NCBI GenBank assembly: GCA_005889495.1
Contig: VBHA01000074.1
Coordinates: 1 to 50,507 of the forward strand
From: Chloroflexota bacterium
GTDB taxonomy: Bacteria > Chloroflexota > Dormibacteria > Dormibacterales > Dormibacteraceae
DNA length: 50,507 bases
Direction: 5' to 3'
Position numbers and translations under genes: made by a program. Position 1 is the stretch's first letter, and every line of letters begins with the position of its first letter. The notes below the pieces were generated by a model. It was not told the DNA's origin. It did not search any database and saw only the letters and a program-made list of their open reading frames with translations. Shown piece after piece: positions 40,686 through 49,672 of this stretch.

Positions 40686-41569
40686 TACCCCTCCGCGACT
40701 CGCAGCTGGCGCGCGGAACGAGGCGCGGCGGTCGTGATGGCAAACCCACGCCACGACGTGACACGCTCGACCTTCAGGTCCATGACCGGAGGGACTTCCC
40801 GCTGGGCGATGCCGTAACGCTCCGCGATCGCCGCGCCGTCGCTGGAGGGGGCGAAGTTTCCCCGGACGCACGCGCCGACCATCATCGACGGACGGAAGCG
40901 GTGGTGAGATTCGACCACGAGAGCGCCCGGACCGCCAGGCCGAGGCCGTCCGCTCGTCGGCGCCACCGTGACCTGGCCGCGGTCGACCTCCCAGAAGGCC
41001 GGCCGGACGACGGGCTGCCCGCCCTCGATCCAGCACGCGTATCCGCGCGACACGCCGGCGAGCCTGCGGCTGACCTCCGCGGGCACAGCGGGGACGCGCG
41101 CCGCCTGCGCGGCCGGAAACGGCGCTCCCTCCACGATGTCTGCGTCGCTCAACTTCATCCGCAGCACGACCCGGTTGTACGGCATCCATTCGCGCGGCAG
41201 TCGCGTGAGATCGAGCGCGTAGCCGGCGATGAAGGGTGCGTTGCGCAGCGCGTAACCGGCCATGCCCATGAGGAAGGACGGACCCTCGAGCAGGGCGCGG
41301 ATGTCGTTCGAGGCGTTCAGCGGATCGAAGACCTCGAGCGCGCCCCGGAGCAGCACCGCCTTGTCACCGCCGTCGACCAGGAACGCGGCCCGAGGGTCGC
41401 GCCTGGCGATGATGGTCTTGGCCGCGTAGCGAGAGGTGGTCATCCACAGCGAGCCGCCGGCGAAGCTGAATACGGCGGGGTTGACGAGCGGAAGCCGTCC
41501 CGAGCGGAGCGCGAGCATGCCGATCGAGGCCCGGCCGAGGATTGCGCTCGCGTCCTTCGTCAACTTCAT
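40685..41569 (-). CDS. Pyridoxamine 5'-phosphate oxidase-like (FMN/F420 split-barrel) protein
   Basis: 294 residues. SAILGRASIGMLALRSGRLPLVNPAVFSFAGGSLWMTTSRYAAKTIIARRDPRAAFLVDGGDKAVLLRG is the split beta-barrel fold that binds FMN, F420 or heme. A second half of similar size (VPAVPAEVSRRLAGVSRGYACWIEGGQPVVRPAFWEVD) suggests an internal duplication of the barrel. TAAAGT lies eight bases before ATG 41569. It precedes fdhD with a one-base overlap. Exact cofactor and reaction are not readable. Confidence 0.8.
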   Translation of the reverse strand: MKLTKDASAILGRASIGMLALRSGRLPLVNPAVFSFAGGSLWMTTSRYAAKTIIARRDPRAAFLVDGGDKAVLLRGALEVFDPLNASNDIRALLEGPSFLMGMAGYALRNAPFIAGYALDLTRLPREWMPYNRVVLRMKLSDADIVEGAPFPAAQAARVPAVPAEVSRRLAGVSRGYACWIEGGQPVVRPAFWEVDRGQVTVAPTSGRPRPGGPGALVVESHHRFRPSMMVGACVRGNFAPSSDGAAIAERYGIAQREVPPVMDLKVERVTSWRGFAITTAAPRSARQLRVAEG

Positions 41570-41580
41570 CGCTAAAGACT

Positions 41581-42024
41581 TTAGGACTCGAGGGCGTCTC
41601 GGATTCGCCCCATGGCGCGTTCGAGGCGGCCTCGCACCATGCCGTCGAACCGGCGGGCCACCGCCGCTCCGATGATCGAGCCCGGCGGCTCATAGGCGAT
41701 GCGAAGCTCGATCCGCACACCGTCCTTCGTGGCGATGAACCGAAAGCCTCCCTCCTGCTTGACCAGCCCCGACTCGGACACCCACTCGATCGCCTCGGGC
41801 CGGCGCCAGGTGCTCAGGCGCAGGACGTTCTTCAGGGGCACGCCGAGGGTCACCATCTCGACGTCGTAGCGGGCACCCACGCCGCGACGTCTCGCGCCGA
41901 TCGGCTCCCAGCGGCTTACGCCTTCGAGCACCCTGGCCACGTGCCGGTGGTCGGCGAAGTAGTCGAAAGCGCGCTCGGGCGTCGTCCTGACGTCGACCGA
42001 CGACGAGAACTCCAGGCGCGCCAT
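41581..42024 (-). CDS. SRPBCC-family protein
   Basis: 147 residues: MARLEFSSSVDVRTTPERAFDYFADHRHVARVLEGVSRWEPIG, then WVSESGLVKQEGGFRFIATKDGVRIELRIAYEPPGSIIGAAVARRFDGMVRGRLERAMGRIRDAL, the polyketide-cyclase/coenzyme-Q-binding (START-like) pattern with a long C-terminal helix over a hydrophobic cavity. It probably binds a lipid or small hydrophobic molecule. ATG 42024 lies exactly six bases after TATCTT (42031-42036, minus strand), a leaderless start. Divergent from the RDD gene with only 11 bases between the two start codons. Confidence 0.83.
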   Translation of the reverse strand: MARLEFSSSVDVRTTPERAFDYFADHRHVARVLEGVSRWEPIGARRRGVGARYDVEMVTLGVPLKNVLRLSTWRRPEAIEWVSESGLVKQEGGFRFIATKDGVRIELRIAYEPPGSIIGAAVARRFDGMVRGRLERAMGRIRDALES

Positions 42025-42030
42025 GCCACC

Positions 42031-42036
42031 AAGATA
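42031..42036 (-). promoter_or_regulatory. -10 box of leaderless SRPBCC transcript
   Basis: TATCTT on the minus strand, six bases before ATG 42024. It overlaps the first base of the divergent RDD gene's ATG (42036), so the two transcription units physically interlock. Confidence 0.5.
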
Positions 42037-42773
42037 TGGAGGTGGTCACCTGGGACGGCGGCAGGGTCGCGACGCGTGACTCTGTCGCGATCGCCAGGCC
42101 AACGTCTGGGGCGCGGCTGCGCGACAGCTACGTCGAGTCCATCTCCGCCCTGACGTTCGGTCTCATCCGCTTTCGCGGTGACACGCTGGTGCTGGGCCCG
42201 ATCGAATTGCTGCGCTTCGGCCGCCCCTCGGTGACCCGCACCGCGGTGGACTGGCGGATCGAGGGCGGCCTTCTGTCTCGCAAGCCCGGGGGACATTGGC
42301 GGATCCAGTCCTCGGGTGGCCGCGTGGAGGCGAGCGTGACGGGCTATGTCCCGCGCCTTCCGCGAAGCATCTACATGGTCAGCCACCTGCATGTCCATCT
42401 CCTGTTCACACGCCTGTATCTGCTCCGGCTACGCGGGCGCGAGCTAGCGCCGGCGGTCGTCGCCGCCCCACCCGATCGGTTTCGCGCAGCGACCGTGGAC
42501 GTTGCGTTCTGTCTCACGCTCACCCGGTTCACGGGGAGGCGGAGCTGGATGCGTGTGCTCGCCGTCGCGGCGATCTATCACATCGTGTGCTGGAGCACAT
42601 CTGGCCGGACGCTCGGTGGCCTCGTGCTGCGTCAGCGAGTCGTTGCGGTCGATGGGTCGCGACTCACAACGGCGCAAGCGATACTGCGTTTCGCGCTGCT
42701 GCCACTGTCGTGGGTCGCGATGCGACCCGTCCACGACGAGATCGCGCAGACAGAGGTCATCAACTCCGACTGA
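42036..42773 (+). CDS. RDD-domain membrane protein
   Basis: 245 residues. The C-terminal part holds the RDD signature: DRFRAATVDVAFCLTLTRF (Arg and first Asp), GRTLGGLVLRQRVVAVDGSRLTTAQAILRFALLPL and a final AMRPVHDEIAQTEVINSD. The first 110 residues (WDGGRVATRDSVAIARPTSGARLRDSYVESISALTFGLIRF) form a separate beta-rich cytosolic domain I do not recognise. RDD proteins are membrane proteins of mixed or unknown role, some acting in ion exchange. The start could also be GTG 42042. Confidence 0.75.
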   Translation: MEVVTWDGGRVATRDSVAIARPTSGARLRDSYVESISALTFGLIRFRGDTLVLGPIELLRFGRPSVTRTAVDWRIEGGLLSRKPGGHWRIQSSGGRVEASVTGYVPRLPRSIYMVSHLHVHLLFTRLYLLRLRGRELAPAVVAAPPDRFRAATVDVAFCLTLTRFTGRRSWMRVLAVAAIYHIVCWSTSGRTLGGLVLRQRVVAVDGSRLTTAQAILRFALLPLSWVAMRPVHDEIAQTEVINSD

Positions 42774-42804
42774 AAAAAAAGGGGGGCCGGCACCTGCCGG
42801 CCCC
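42773..42804 (-). terminator. Rho-independent terminator of the gene at 42830
   Basis: On the minus strand GGGGCCGGC (42804-42796) pairs with GCCGGCCCC (42791-42783) around loop AGGT, followed by CC and eight Ts (plus-strand A run 42773-42780). It is the most canonical intrinsic terminator in the window. It directly abuts the stop of the opposing RDD gene. Confidence 0.92.
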
Positions 42805-42829
42805 TTGCCGCAACGAAAGGTCAGAAGAC

Positions 42830-43237
42830 TTAGGCGCGCGCTCCCGACGTGGTCCCGCCCTGCATCCACAGAGCCGGCTTGTTCGGGTAGAGCACCAGGA
42901 CCAGCACCGCGACGAGGATGCCGATGATGAACCCGACGATGTCAAAGGTTCCGATCGCGACCTGGGTGAAGATGTTGTAGACGACTTCGAGGATTGCGTA
43001 GACGACGACCGCGCGGACCCAGCTGATGTTGGCGATCGGGTCGAAACCGGCGATCATGATGCCGGCGCCGAACGCGATGCCCGCCACAGGCGCGGTCGCG
43101 GCACCCGCGATACCGGTGTTGGTCGGGATGATCGAGACGCCAACGAAGCTCGCCGCCGAGCTCACCACGAGCAGGACTCCCACGACCCACAACAGGATCT
43201 TGAGCGCCAGGGGATTCCACTTTGCCATTGATGCCAC
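42830..43237 (-). CDS. Small four-helix membrane protein
   Basis: 135 residues, mostly four membrane helices (LALKILLWVVGVLLVVSSAASFVGVSII; AGIAFGAGIMIAGFDPIANISWVRAVVVYAILEVVYNIF; FDIVGFIIGILVAVLVLVLYP) with a short tail QGGTTSGARA. GTG 43237 has GGAGG ten bases upstream; ATG 43228 is the alternative. It is a complete single-gene unit with a strong promoter upstream and a canonical terminator downstream, which suggests high or constitutive expression. Family not recognised. Confidence 0.8.
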   Translation of the reverse strand: MASMAKWNPLALKILLWVVGVLLVVSSAASFVGVSIIPTNTGIAGAATAPVAGIAFGAGIMIAGFDPIANISWVRAVVVYAILEVVYNIFTQVAIGTFDIVGFIIGILVAVLVLVLYPNKPALWMQGGTTSGARA

Positions 43238-43308
43238 TACTTGCCTTCCTCCATTTTCGACCGCGGTGGATTCGTTACTTGCGCTGGGCGGCGGCCGTTC
43301 AGGTGCAA

Positions 43309-43337
43309 CTTATAGACGGAGTGCACGCATTTAGCAA
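43309..43337 (-). promoter_or_regulatory. Sigma-70-type promoter of the small membrane protein gene
   Basis: On the minus strand TTGCTA (43337-43332), a 17-bp spacer and TATAAG (43314-43309) form a near-consensus promoter, giving a leader of about 65 bases with a GGAGGAAGG ribosome site. It is the only clear -35/-10 pair found; most other starts in the window look leaderless with just a -10 box. Confidence 0.75.
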
Positions 43338-43341
43338 CCTT

Positions 43342-44538
43342 TTATGACGCAAAAACTTGCGCACCTCTCAGCCAGACGATGCGCGGTTTGAGACCGTAGG
43401 CCCAGGCGAAGGCCCCCTCGTGCTCGGCCTCCCACAGGACGAGGTCCGCGAGCTTGTGGGGGGCCACGACGCCACGGTCGGAGCGGGAGATCGAGAAGGC
43501 GCCGCCGAGCGTGGCCGCGAGCAGGGCGCGCTCGACCGACATCTTGAATACGGCCACCGCCAGCGCCACCACCACGCTCATGCTGGTGATCCCGCTCGTG
43601 CCGGGGTTGTGGTCGGTCCCGAGCGCGATCACCGCCCCGGCGTCGAGCAGCTCCTTGACGGGCGGCAGCTTGCCGATCGCCAGCGCGGTTCCTGGCGCGA
43701 GGGTGGCCACGACCCCGGCCCCGGCGAGCGCGACGGCGTCGCCGCGGTTTGCCCGCAGGAGGTGGTCAGCCGAGACCGCGTGCAGCTCGGCAGCCAGGCG
43801 CGAGCCACCCGTGCGCTCGAGCTCGTCAGCGTGGATGCGCGGGATCAGCTTGGCCTGGATCGCGGCCTTGAGGATGCTCCGGGACTGCGGAACGCTGAAA
43901 TAGCCCTTGTCGCAGAACACGTCGCAGAAGCGCGCCCCGGCCTGGTACGCGTCCTCGCACCACTCCGCGACCTGTTTGGCGTAAGTGGACGTCCGAGCCC
44001 ACCGGTCGGGCGGCAGCGCGTGCGCGGCGAGGAACGTCACCTCGATGCGAGGCAGGTCCTTCCTCGTGCCCAGCCGCGAGAGGAGGCTCGTGGCCTCCAG
44101 CTCACCCTCACGCTGCAGGTGGTAACCGGTCTTCGCCTCGACCGTGGTCGCCCCGCCCTCGAGCCACGACCACAGCCGGTGAGCCGTGGCCTGCTCGAGC
44201 GCACCCATTTCCTCGGCGCGCGTCGCCGCCACCGTTGCGCGAATGCCACCTCCCGCTTTTGCGACTTCGGCGTAGGAGGCGCCCGCCGAACGCATCGCGA
44301 CCTCGGCCATGCGGTCGCCCGCGTAGACGGGGTGCGTGTGCGCATCGATGAGGCCGGCGGTGACGAGGCCCCCCTCGCAGTCGTGCTCTTCGGTCACGGC
44401 CTCCATCAGGCCGCGAGGCTCGTCGCCATGCTTGCCGCACCACGCGATCTCGTCGCCGTCGCAGATGACCGCGGCGTCCTCGATCACACCCGCGGGCGTG
44501 CCGGTGAACAGCCGCCCTATGTCGCGCAGCCGCCTCAT
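43342..44538 (-). CDS. hutI: Imidazolonepropionase HutI
   Basis: 398 residues of the amidohydrolase superfamily. GGLVTAGLIDAHTHPVYAGDR carries the HxH metal site near residue 66, GGGIRATVAATR the substrate loop, AHALPPDRW and IHADELERTGG (zinc/iron ligand His), and ALGTDHNPGTSGITSM the catalytic Asp. It hydrolyses imidazolonepropionate to N-formimino-glutamate, the third step of histidine degradation. Starts seven bases after hutF on the same strand and is the last gene of the operon. Confidence 0.94.
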   Translation of the reverse strand: MRRLRDIGRLFTGTPAGVIEDAAVICDGDEIAWCGKHGDEPRGLMEAVTEEHDCEGGLVTAGLIDAHTHPVYAGDRMAEVAMRSAGASYAEVAKAGGGIRATVAATRAEEMGALEQATAHRLWSWLEGGATTVEAKTGYHLQREGELEATSLLSRLGTRKDLPRIEVTFLAAHALPPDRWARTSTYAKQVAEWCEDAYQAGARFCDVFCDKGYFSVPQSRSILKAAIQAKLIPRIHADELERTGGSRLAAELHAVSADHLLRANRGDAVALAGAGVVATLAPGTALAIGKLPPVKELLDAGAVIALGTDHNPGTSGITSMSVVVALAVAVFKMSVERALLAATLGGAFSISRSDRGVVAPHKLADLVLWEAEHEGAFAWAYGLKPRIVWLRGAQVFAS

Positions 44539-44545
44539 CGCCGGG

Positions 44546-45775
44546 TCACCGCTGCACCACCGTCTGGCCGCCGACGACGACGTTCTTCACGTCGCGCCCG
44601 GAAAGGCCGTAGACGACATAGGCCGGCGTCATCTCCCGCCAGAGCGCGCTGGGCGGGTCGAGCGTGATGAAGTCGGCGAGCATCCCCGCTTTCAGCTCCC
44701 CTGCCTCCCAGCCCAGCGCGCGCATCCCGTTTACGGTCGCGGCCTCGAAGAGCTCCAGCGGTTGGTGGAGCACACGGCGACCGAGCGCGCGCCGCTGGTC
44801 GAGATCGATGCCTCGCGCCTCCTCCAGGATGTCGACCACTGCGTTGGAATCGCTTCCGGCCGTAAGCCGGCATCCCGCCCGGCTCAAGACCTGCAGTGGT
44901 CCGACCTCGTCGCCGAGGTTGCGCTCGGTCGTCGTGCACGCGCAGACCGAAACCTGGTTCTGGCCCAGCAGCGCGACGTCGTGCTCGGTGAGGTGGATCG
45001 CGTGCACCGTGGTCAGGTCCGGCCCCAGGATGCCCTCGCGCTCCAGCAGCTCGGCGGGGGTGCAGCCCTCGACCTGGACGCACTCGTCCACCTCCGCGGG
45101 CTGCTCGGCGAGGTGGATGTGCAGCGGCACCTTGCGCTCGCGGGCGTAGGTGGCGACGATGCGCATGGATTCGGCGTCGACCGCGCGGACGCTGTGGATC
45201 CCGGCCGCGATGCGCACGCCGTCGCTCTCGACCAGGTCGTCGACCCGCCGCGCCCACGCGTCTGCGTCGCCGTCGCTGAACAACATCTGCTCGGGCTCGA
45301 GCGGTCTTCCGTCGAGTCCACCGCGCAAATAGCAGGCGTCGATCAGCGTGATCCGGATGCCCTCTTCGCCGGCCGCGTCGATCAGCGCCTCGCCCAGCTC
45401 GTTGCCGTGACCGTGGAGGTAATGGAACTCGCCGACCGCGGTGATCCCCGCCTCGAGCATCTCGCGAAAAACGAGCTGCGCATGCTTGAAGTAGTCGGCC
45501 GGATCCCACTGGGTGTAGCGATACATGCGCTCGCGCCACTCCCAGAAATCGCCGCCTCCCGACTCGATCTCCCCGCGCAGCAGACGCTGAAAGGCGTGGC
45601 TGTGCACGTTGGCGAGCCCCGGCATGGTCCAGCCTTTCAGGATCACGGCGTCGTGCGGCGCAAACGTGTCCTCCTCGATCGAGCTGATGCGGCCGGCCTC
45701 GACCTCGATCAGGACGTTCTCGGCGCGGTGGCCGAGCCAGGCCTGCTCGGCGTGCCACTTGCCCGAACCGTTCAA
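44546..45775 (-). CDS. hutF: Formimidoylglutamate deiminase HutF
   Basis: 409 residues from TTG 45775. An amidohydrolase: LKGWTMPGLANVHSHAFQRLLRGEIESGGGDFWEWRERMY (HxH metal site plus the family RGE/DFW stretch), GEFHYLHG, LHIHLAEQPAEVDEC and GSDSNAVVDILEEARGIDLDQR. It deaminates formiminoglutamate to formylglutamate plus NH3, which marks the five-step histidine route that would end in an N-formylglutamate deformylase (HutG), not present here. Two palindromes lie just upstream, between hutU and hutF. Confidence 0.93.
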   Translation of the reverse strand: MNGSGKWHAEQAWLGHRAENVLIEVEAGRISSIEEDTFAPHDAVILKGWTMPGLANVHSHAFQRLLRGEIESGGGDFWEWRERMYRYTQWDPADYFKHAQLVFREMLEAGITAVGEFHYLHGHGNELGEALIDAAGEEGIRITLIDACYLRGGLDGRPLEPEQMLFSDGDADAWARRVDDLVESDGVRIAAGIHSVRAVDAESMRIVATYARERKVPLHIHLAEQPAEVDECVQVEGCTPAELLEREGILGPDLTTVHAIHLTEHDVALLGQNQVSVCACTTTERNLGDEVGPLQVLSRAGCRLTAGSDSNAVVDILEEARGIDLDQRRALGRRVLHQPLELFEAATVNGMRALGWEAGELKAGMLADFITLDPPSALWREMTPAYVVYGLSGRDVKNVVVGGQTVVQR

Positions 45776-45785
45776 TCGGAAACCC

Positions 45786-45849
45786 CCGGATAGTCGCGAC
45801 TAACCGGCCTTTTGGTGGGCGGAAACGTCGGATAGTCGCGACTATCCGG
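45786..45849. repeat. Palindrome doublet B between hutU and hutF, 42-bp period
   Basis: CGGATAGTCGCGACTATCCG (45829-45848) is a perfect 20-bp palindrome; CCGGATAGTCGCGACTAACCGG (45786-45807) is the same sequence with one mismatch. The centres are exactly 42 bp apart. The second site ends 11 bases before the hutF start. They may be paired operators for a hut regulator or hairpins in the mRNA between the two genes. Confidence 0.8.
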
Positions 45850-45853
45850 CATG

Positions 45854-47496
<1,643 letters not shown>

Positions 47497-47500
<4 letters not shown>

Positions 47501-49029
47501 CTCAACCTCCCCACGACTGCCTCCGCGGCCTCGACCACGGCGCCGGTGCGCACCAGCTCTTCGGCGGCGGCAAGCTCCGGCGCGACCACCCGGTCCGGGC
47601 CCACGCCCTTGACATGCTTGCGCAGTAGCGACCTCACCGCAGCCGTGGCGGGCGCGGCCTCGAGTGGCTTGCGCAGCTCCTGGGCGCGGGCCGCGGCCAC
47701 CAGCTCGACGGCGAGGATGCTGGTCAGGTTGTCGAGCACGGTGCGCAACTTCAGCGCCGCGCCCCAACCCATCGACACGTGGTCCTCCTGCATCCCCGAC
47801 GTCGGCACCGAGTCGACGCTCGCCGGCGCGGCCAGCCTCCGGTTCTCCGCGACCAGTGCCGCCGCGGTGTACTGGGCGACCATCAGCCCGGAGTTGACCC
47901 CAGGCTCCTCGGCGAGGAAAGGCGGCAAGCCCTGCGACCGGTGCGGGTCGAGCATCCGGTCGACGCGACGCTCCGCGATCGACCCGACCTCGGCCGCCGC
48001 GATGGCCAGGAAGTCCGCCGCGAAGGCCAGCGGCTCGCCGTGGAAGTTTCCGTTGGACTCGACGTCCCCGTTCTCGAGCACGATGGGGTTGTCGATCGTC
48101 GAAGAGAGCTCGACCTCGGCGATACGGCGCGCGAAGTCGAGCGTGTCGCGCGCGGCGCCGGCCACCTGCGGGCTGCAGCGCACGGAGTAGGAATCCTGGA
48201 CGGCGTGCTGCGAGTGGCGGTGGGAGGAAACGATCTGCGAGCCGCTCATCAGCCGCGCGAGGTTGGCTGCGCTGGCGGCCTGGCCGGCGTGCGGCCGCAC
48301 CTCGTGCATGCGCGCCTGAAACGCCCGGTCGGTGCCCAGCAGAGCCTCGGCGGACATCGCCGCGGTGACGTCGGCGGTGCGGAATAGGCGCTCGGCGTCA
48401 GCGCACGCCAGCAGCAGCATGCCCAGCATGCCGTCGGTGCCATTGATGAGCGACAGCCCTTCCTTGGTCTCGAGCTTGACCGGCTTGAGCTTCGCGGACT
48501 TCAGCGTCGGGGCCGCCTGCTTGAGCGCGCCGCCGGCGTCGATGACCTCGCCCTCGCCGACGAGCGCCAGGCCGATGTGGGCCAGCGGAGCCAGGTCGCC
48601 GCTGCAGCCGACCGAGCCATAGCGCGGCACCACGGGGGTGATGCCTTCGTTGAGCATCGCGAGCAGTGCCTCAGCCAGCAGCGGCCGCACGCCGGACATG
48701 CCCATCGCCAGCGTGCGCGCTCGCAGCAGCATCGTCGCCCGCACCACCTCGGCGTCCACCGGGGGGCCGACCCCCGCCGCGTGGGAGCGGATCAGCGCGA
48801 GCTGCAGCTCGGGCTGGCGCAGGGGTGCGATGCGCGTGCCGGCCAGGGCGCCGAAGCCGGTCGACACACCGTAGACGGGTTCGCGCGAGCCGGCCGCACG
48901 CTCGACCCGGGCGCGGCTGCGCTCCATCCGCGTCCGCGCCGCCGGTGCGAGGGCGACCTTCTCCCGGTGACGGGCGACGGCGACGACCTGGTCCTCGGTC
49001 AGGCCATGGCCTCGCAGCGTCACGGTCAT
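47497..49029 (-). CDS. hutH: Histidine ammonia-lyase HutH
   Basis: 510 residues from ATG 49029, preceded by TAGCCT eight bases upstream. [13 protein letters not shown] (catalytic Tyr loop) and [16 protein letters not shown] hold the MIO cofactor site. The tripeptide is Cys142-Ser143-Gly144 instead of the usual Ala-Ser-Gly; Ser143, which becomes the dehydroalanine, is kept. [12 protein letters not shown] and [20 protein letters not shown] are further family blocks. It removes ammonia from histidine to give urocanate and leads the hutH-U-F-I operon. No HutC-type regulator or transporter is in the window. Confidence 0.94.
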
Positions 49030-49087
49030 CTCGTCAAAGGCTAACCGATGTTTTTGGGGGCTTCCCGGCGGCTGGGTAACCAGGCTG

Positions 49088-49152
49088 CGCCCACGTTTTT
49101 CCGGAAAATTGGCTCGGCAGGCGGGGTTGTGCCCACGTTTTTCCGGAAAATT
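49088..49152. repeat. Palindrome doublet C upstream of hutH, 42-bp period
   Basis: GCCCACGTTTTTCCGGAAAATT occurs twice (49089-49110 and 49131-49152; the first copy differs at its first base). Each copy is centred on palindrome TTTTCCGGAAAA, centres 49102.5 and 49144.5, exactly 42 bp apart. It lies 60-120 bases upstream of the hutH start and downstream of the sixA stop. The rest of the 180-bp gap holds nothing recognisable. Confidence 0.8.
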
Positions 49153-49209
49153 CAGGGTCAGGCCTTTCGGGGTTGGCGGCGGCCGCCATCTCGCGGCGCA
49201 GCCTGTCGA

Positions 49210-49671
49210 TCACGGCGCCGGCAGGTACCGCGCCTTCACCGGCACTCCGTCCTGGACCCGCAGCACCCAGGTCGAGCCCTTGTCGAAACCGCCGTCGCCT
49301 GCCCTGATGACGTGGCGCGCGACGAGGTACTCGACCAGCTCCCACACGATGTCGCCGTGCGTGCTCAGCACCGCCTGGTCCAGCTTCGAGCTGCCCAGGA
49401 ACTCGTTGAGACCGTCGAGCCCGTGTCCTTCGGCGAGCTCGATCGACGACTTGACCGGCAAGCGCCGGGCTCGGCTGAGCGACTCGACTGTCTGCATGCA
49501 GCGGAGATAGGGGCTGGTGAAGATCGACTTGATCGGGAACGGCTCGAACGCCGCCACCAGGTCCTCGGCCTGCTTCTGTCCCTTCTTGCTCAGTGGCCGC
49601 AGGCGGTCGTCGCCGGTCCAGTGTCCGCGGCTGCCGGCCTTCGCGTGCCGGATTACGTAAAACGTGCGCAC
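49210..49671 (-). CDS. SixA-like histidine phosphatase
   Basis: 153 residues: MRTFYVIRHAKAGSRGHWTGDDRLRPLSKKGQKQAEDLVAAF has the RHG catalytic motif (RHAKAG), IFTSPYLRCMQTVE the second Arg, and LSTHGDIVWELVEYL the second His. SixA-type enzymes remove phosphate from histidine residues of phosphorelay or PTS proteins; some act on small phosphoesters. GTG 49671 lies one base after the stop of the CHAD gene, so the two form an operon. CHAD plus SixA pairs are common and tied to polyphosphate or phosphate metabolism. Confidence 0.88.
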   Translation of the reverse strand: MRTFYVIRHAKAGSRGHWTGDDRLRPLSKKGQKQAEDLVAAFEPFPIKSIFTSPYLRCMQTVESLSRARRLPVKSSIELAEGHGLDGLNEFLGSSKLDQAVLSTHGDIVWELVEYLVARHVIRAGDGGFDKGSTWVLRVQDGVPVKARYLPAP

Positions 49672-49672
49672 A

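Noticed and set aside
43232-43256. Mini-ORF MEEGK* before the small membrane protein
   Set aside because: Five codons whose DNA is simply the ribosome-binding site GGAGGAAGG; no sign of selection as a peptide.
49034-49345. Minus-strand ORF encoding a repeated FSGKTWAQP
   Set aside because: The peptide repeat only reflects the 42-bp DNA doublet (42 bases equal 14 codons) and the rest is antisense or out of frame with sixA.
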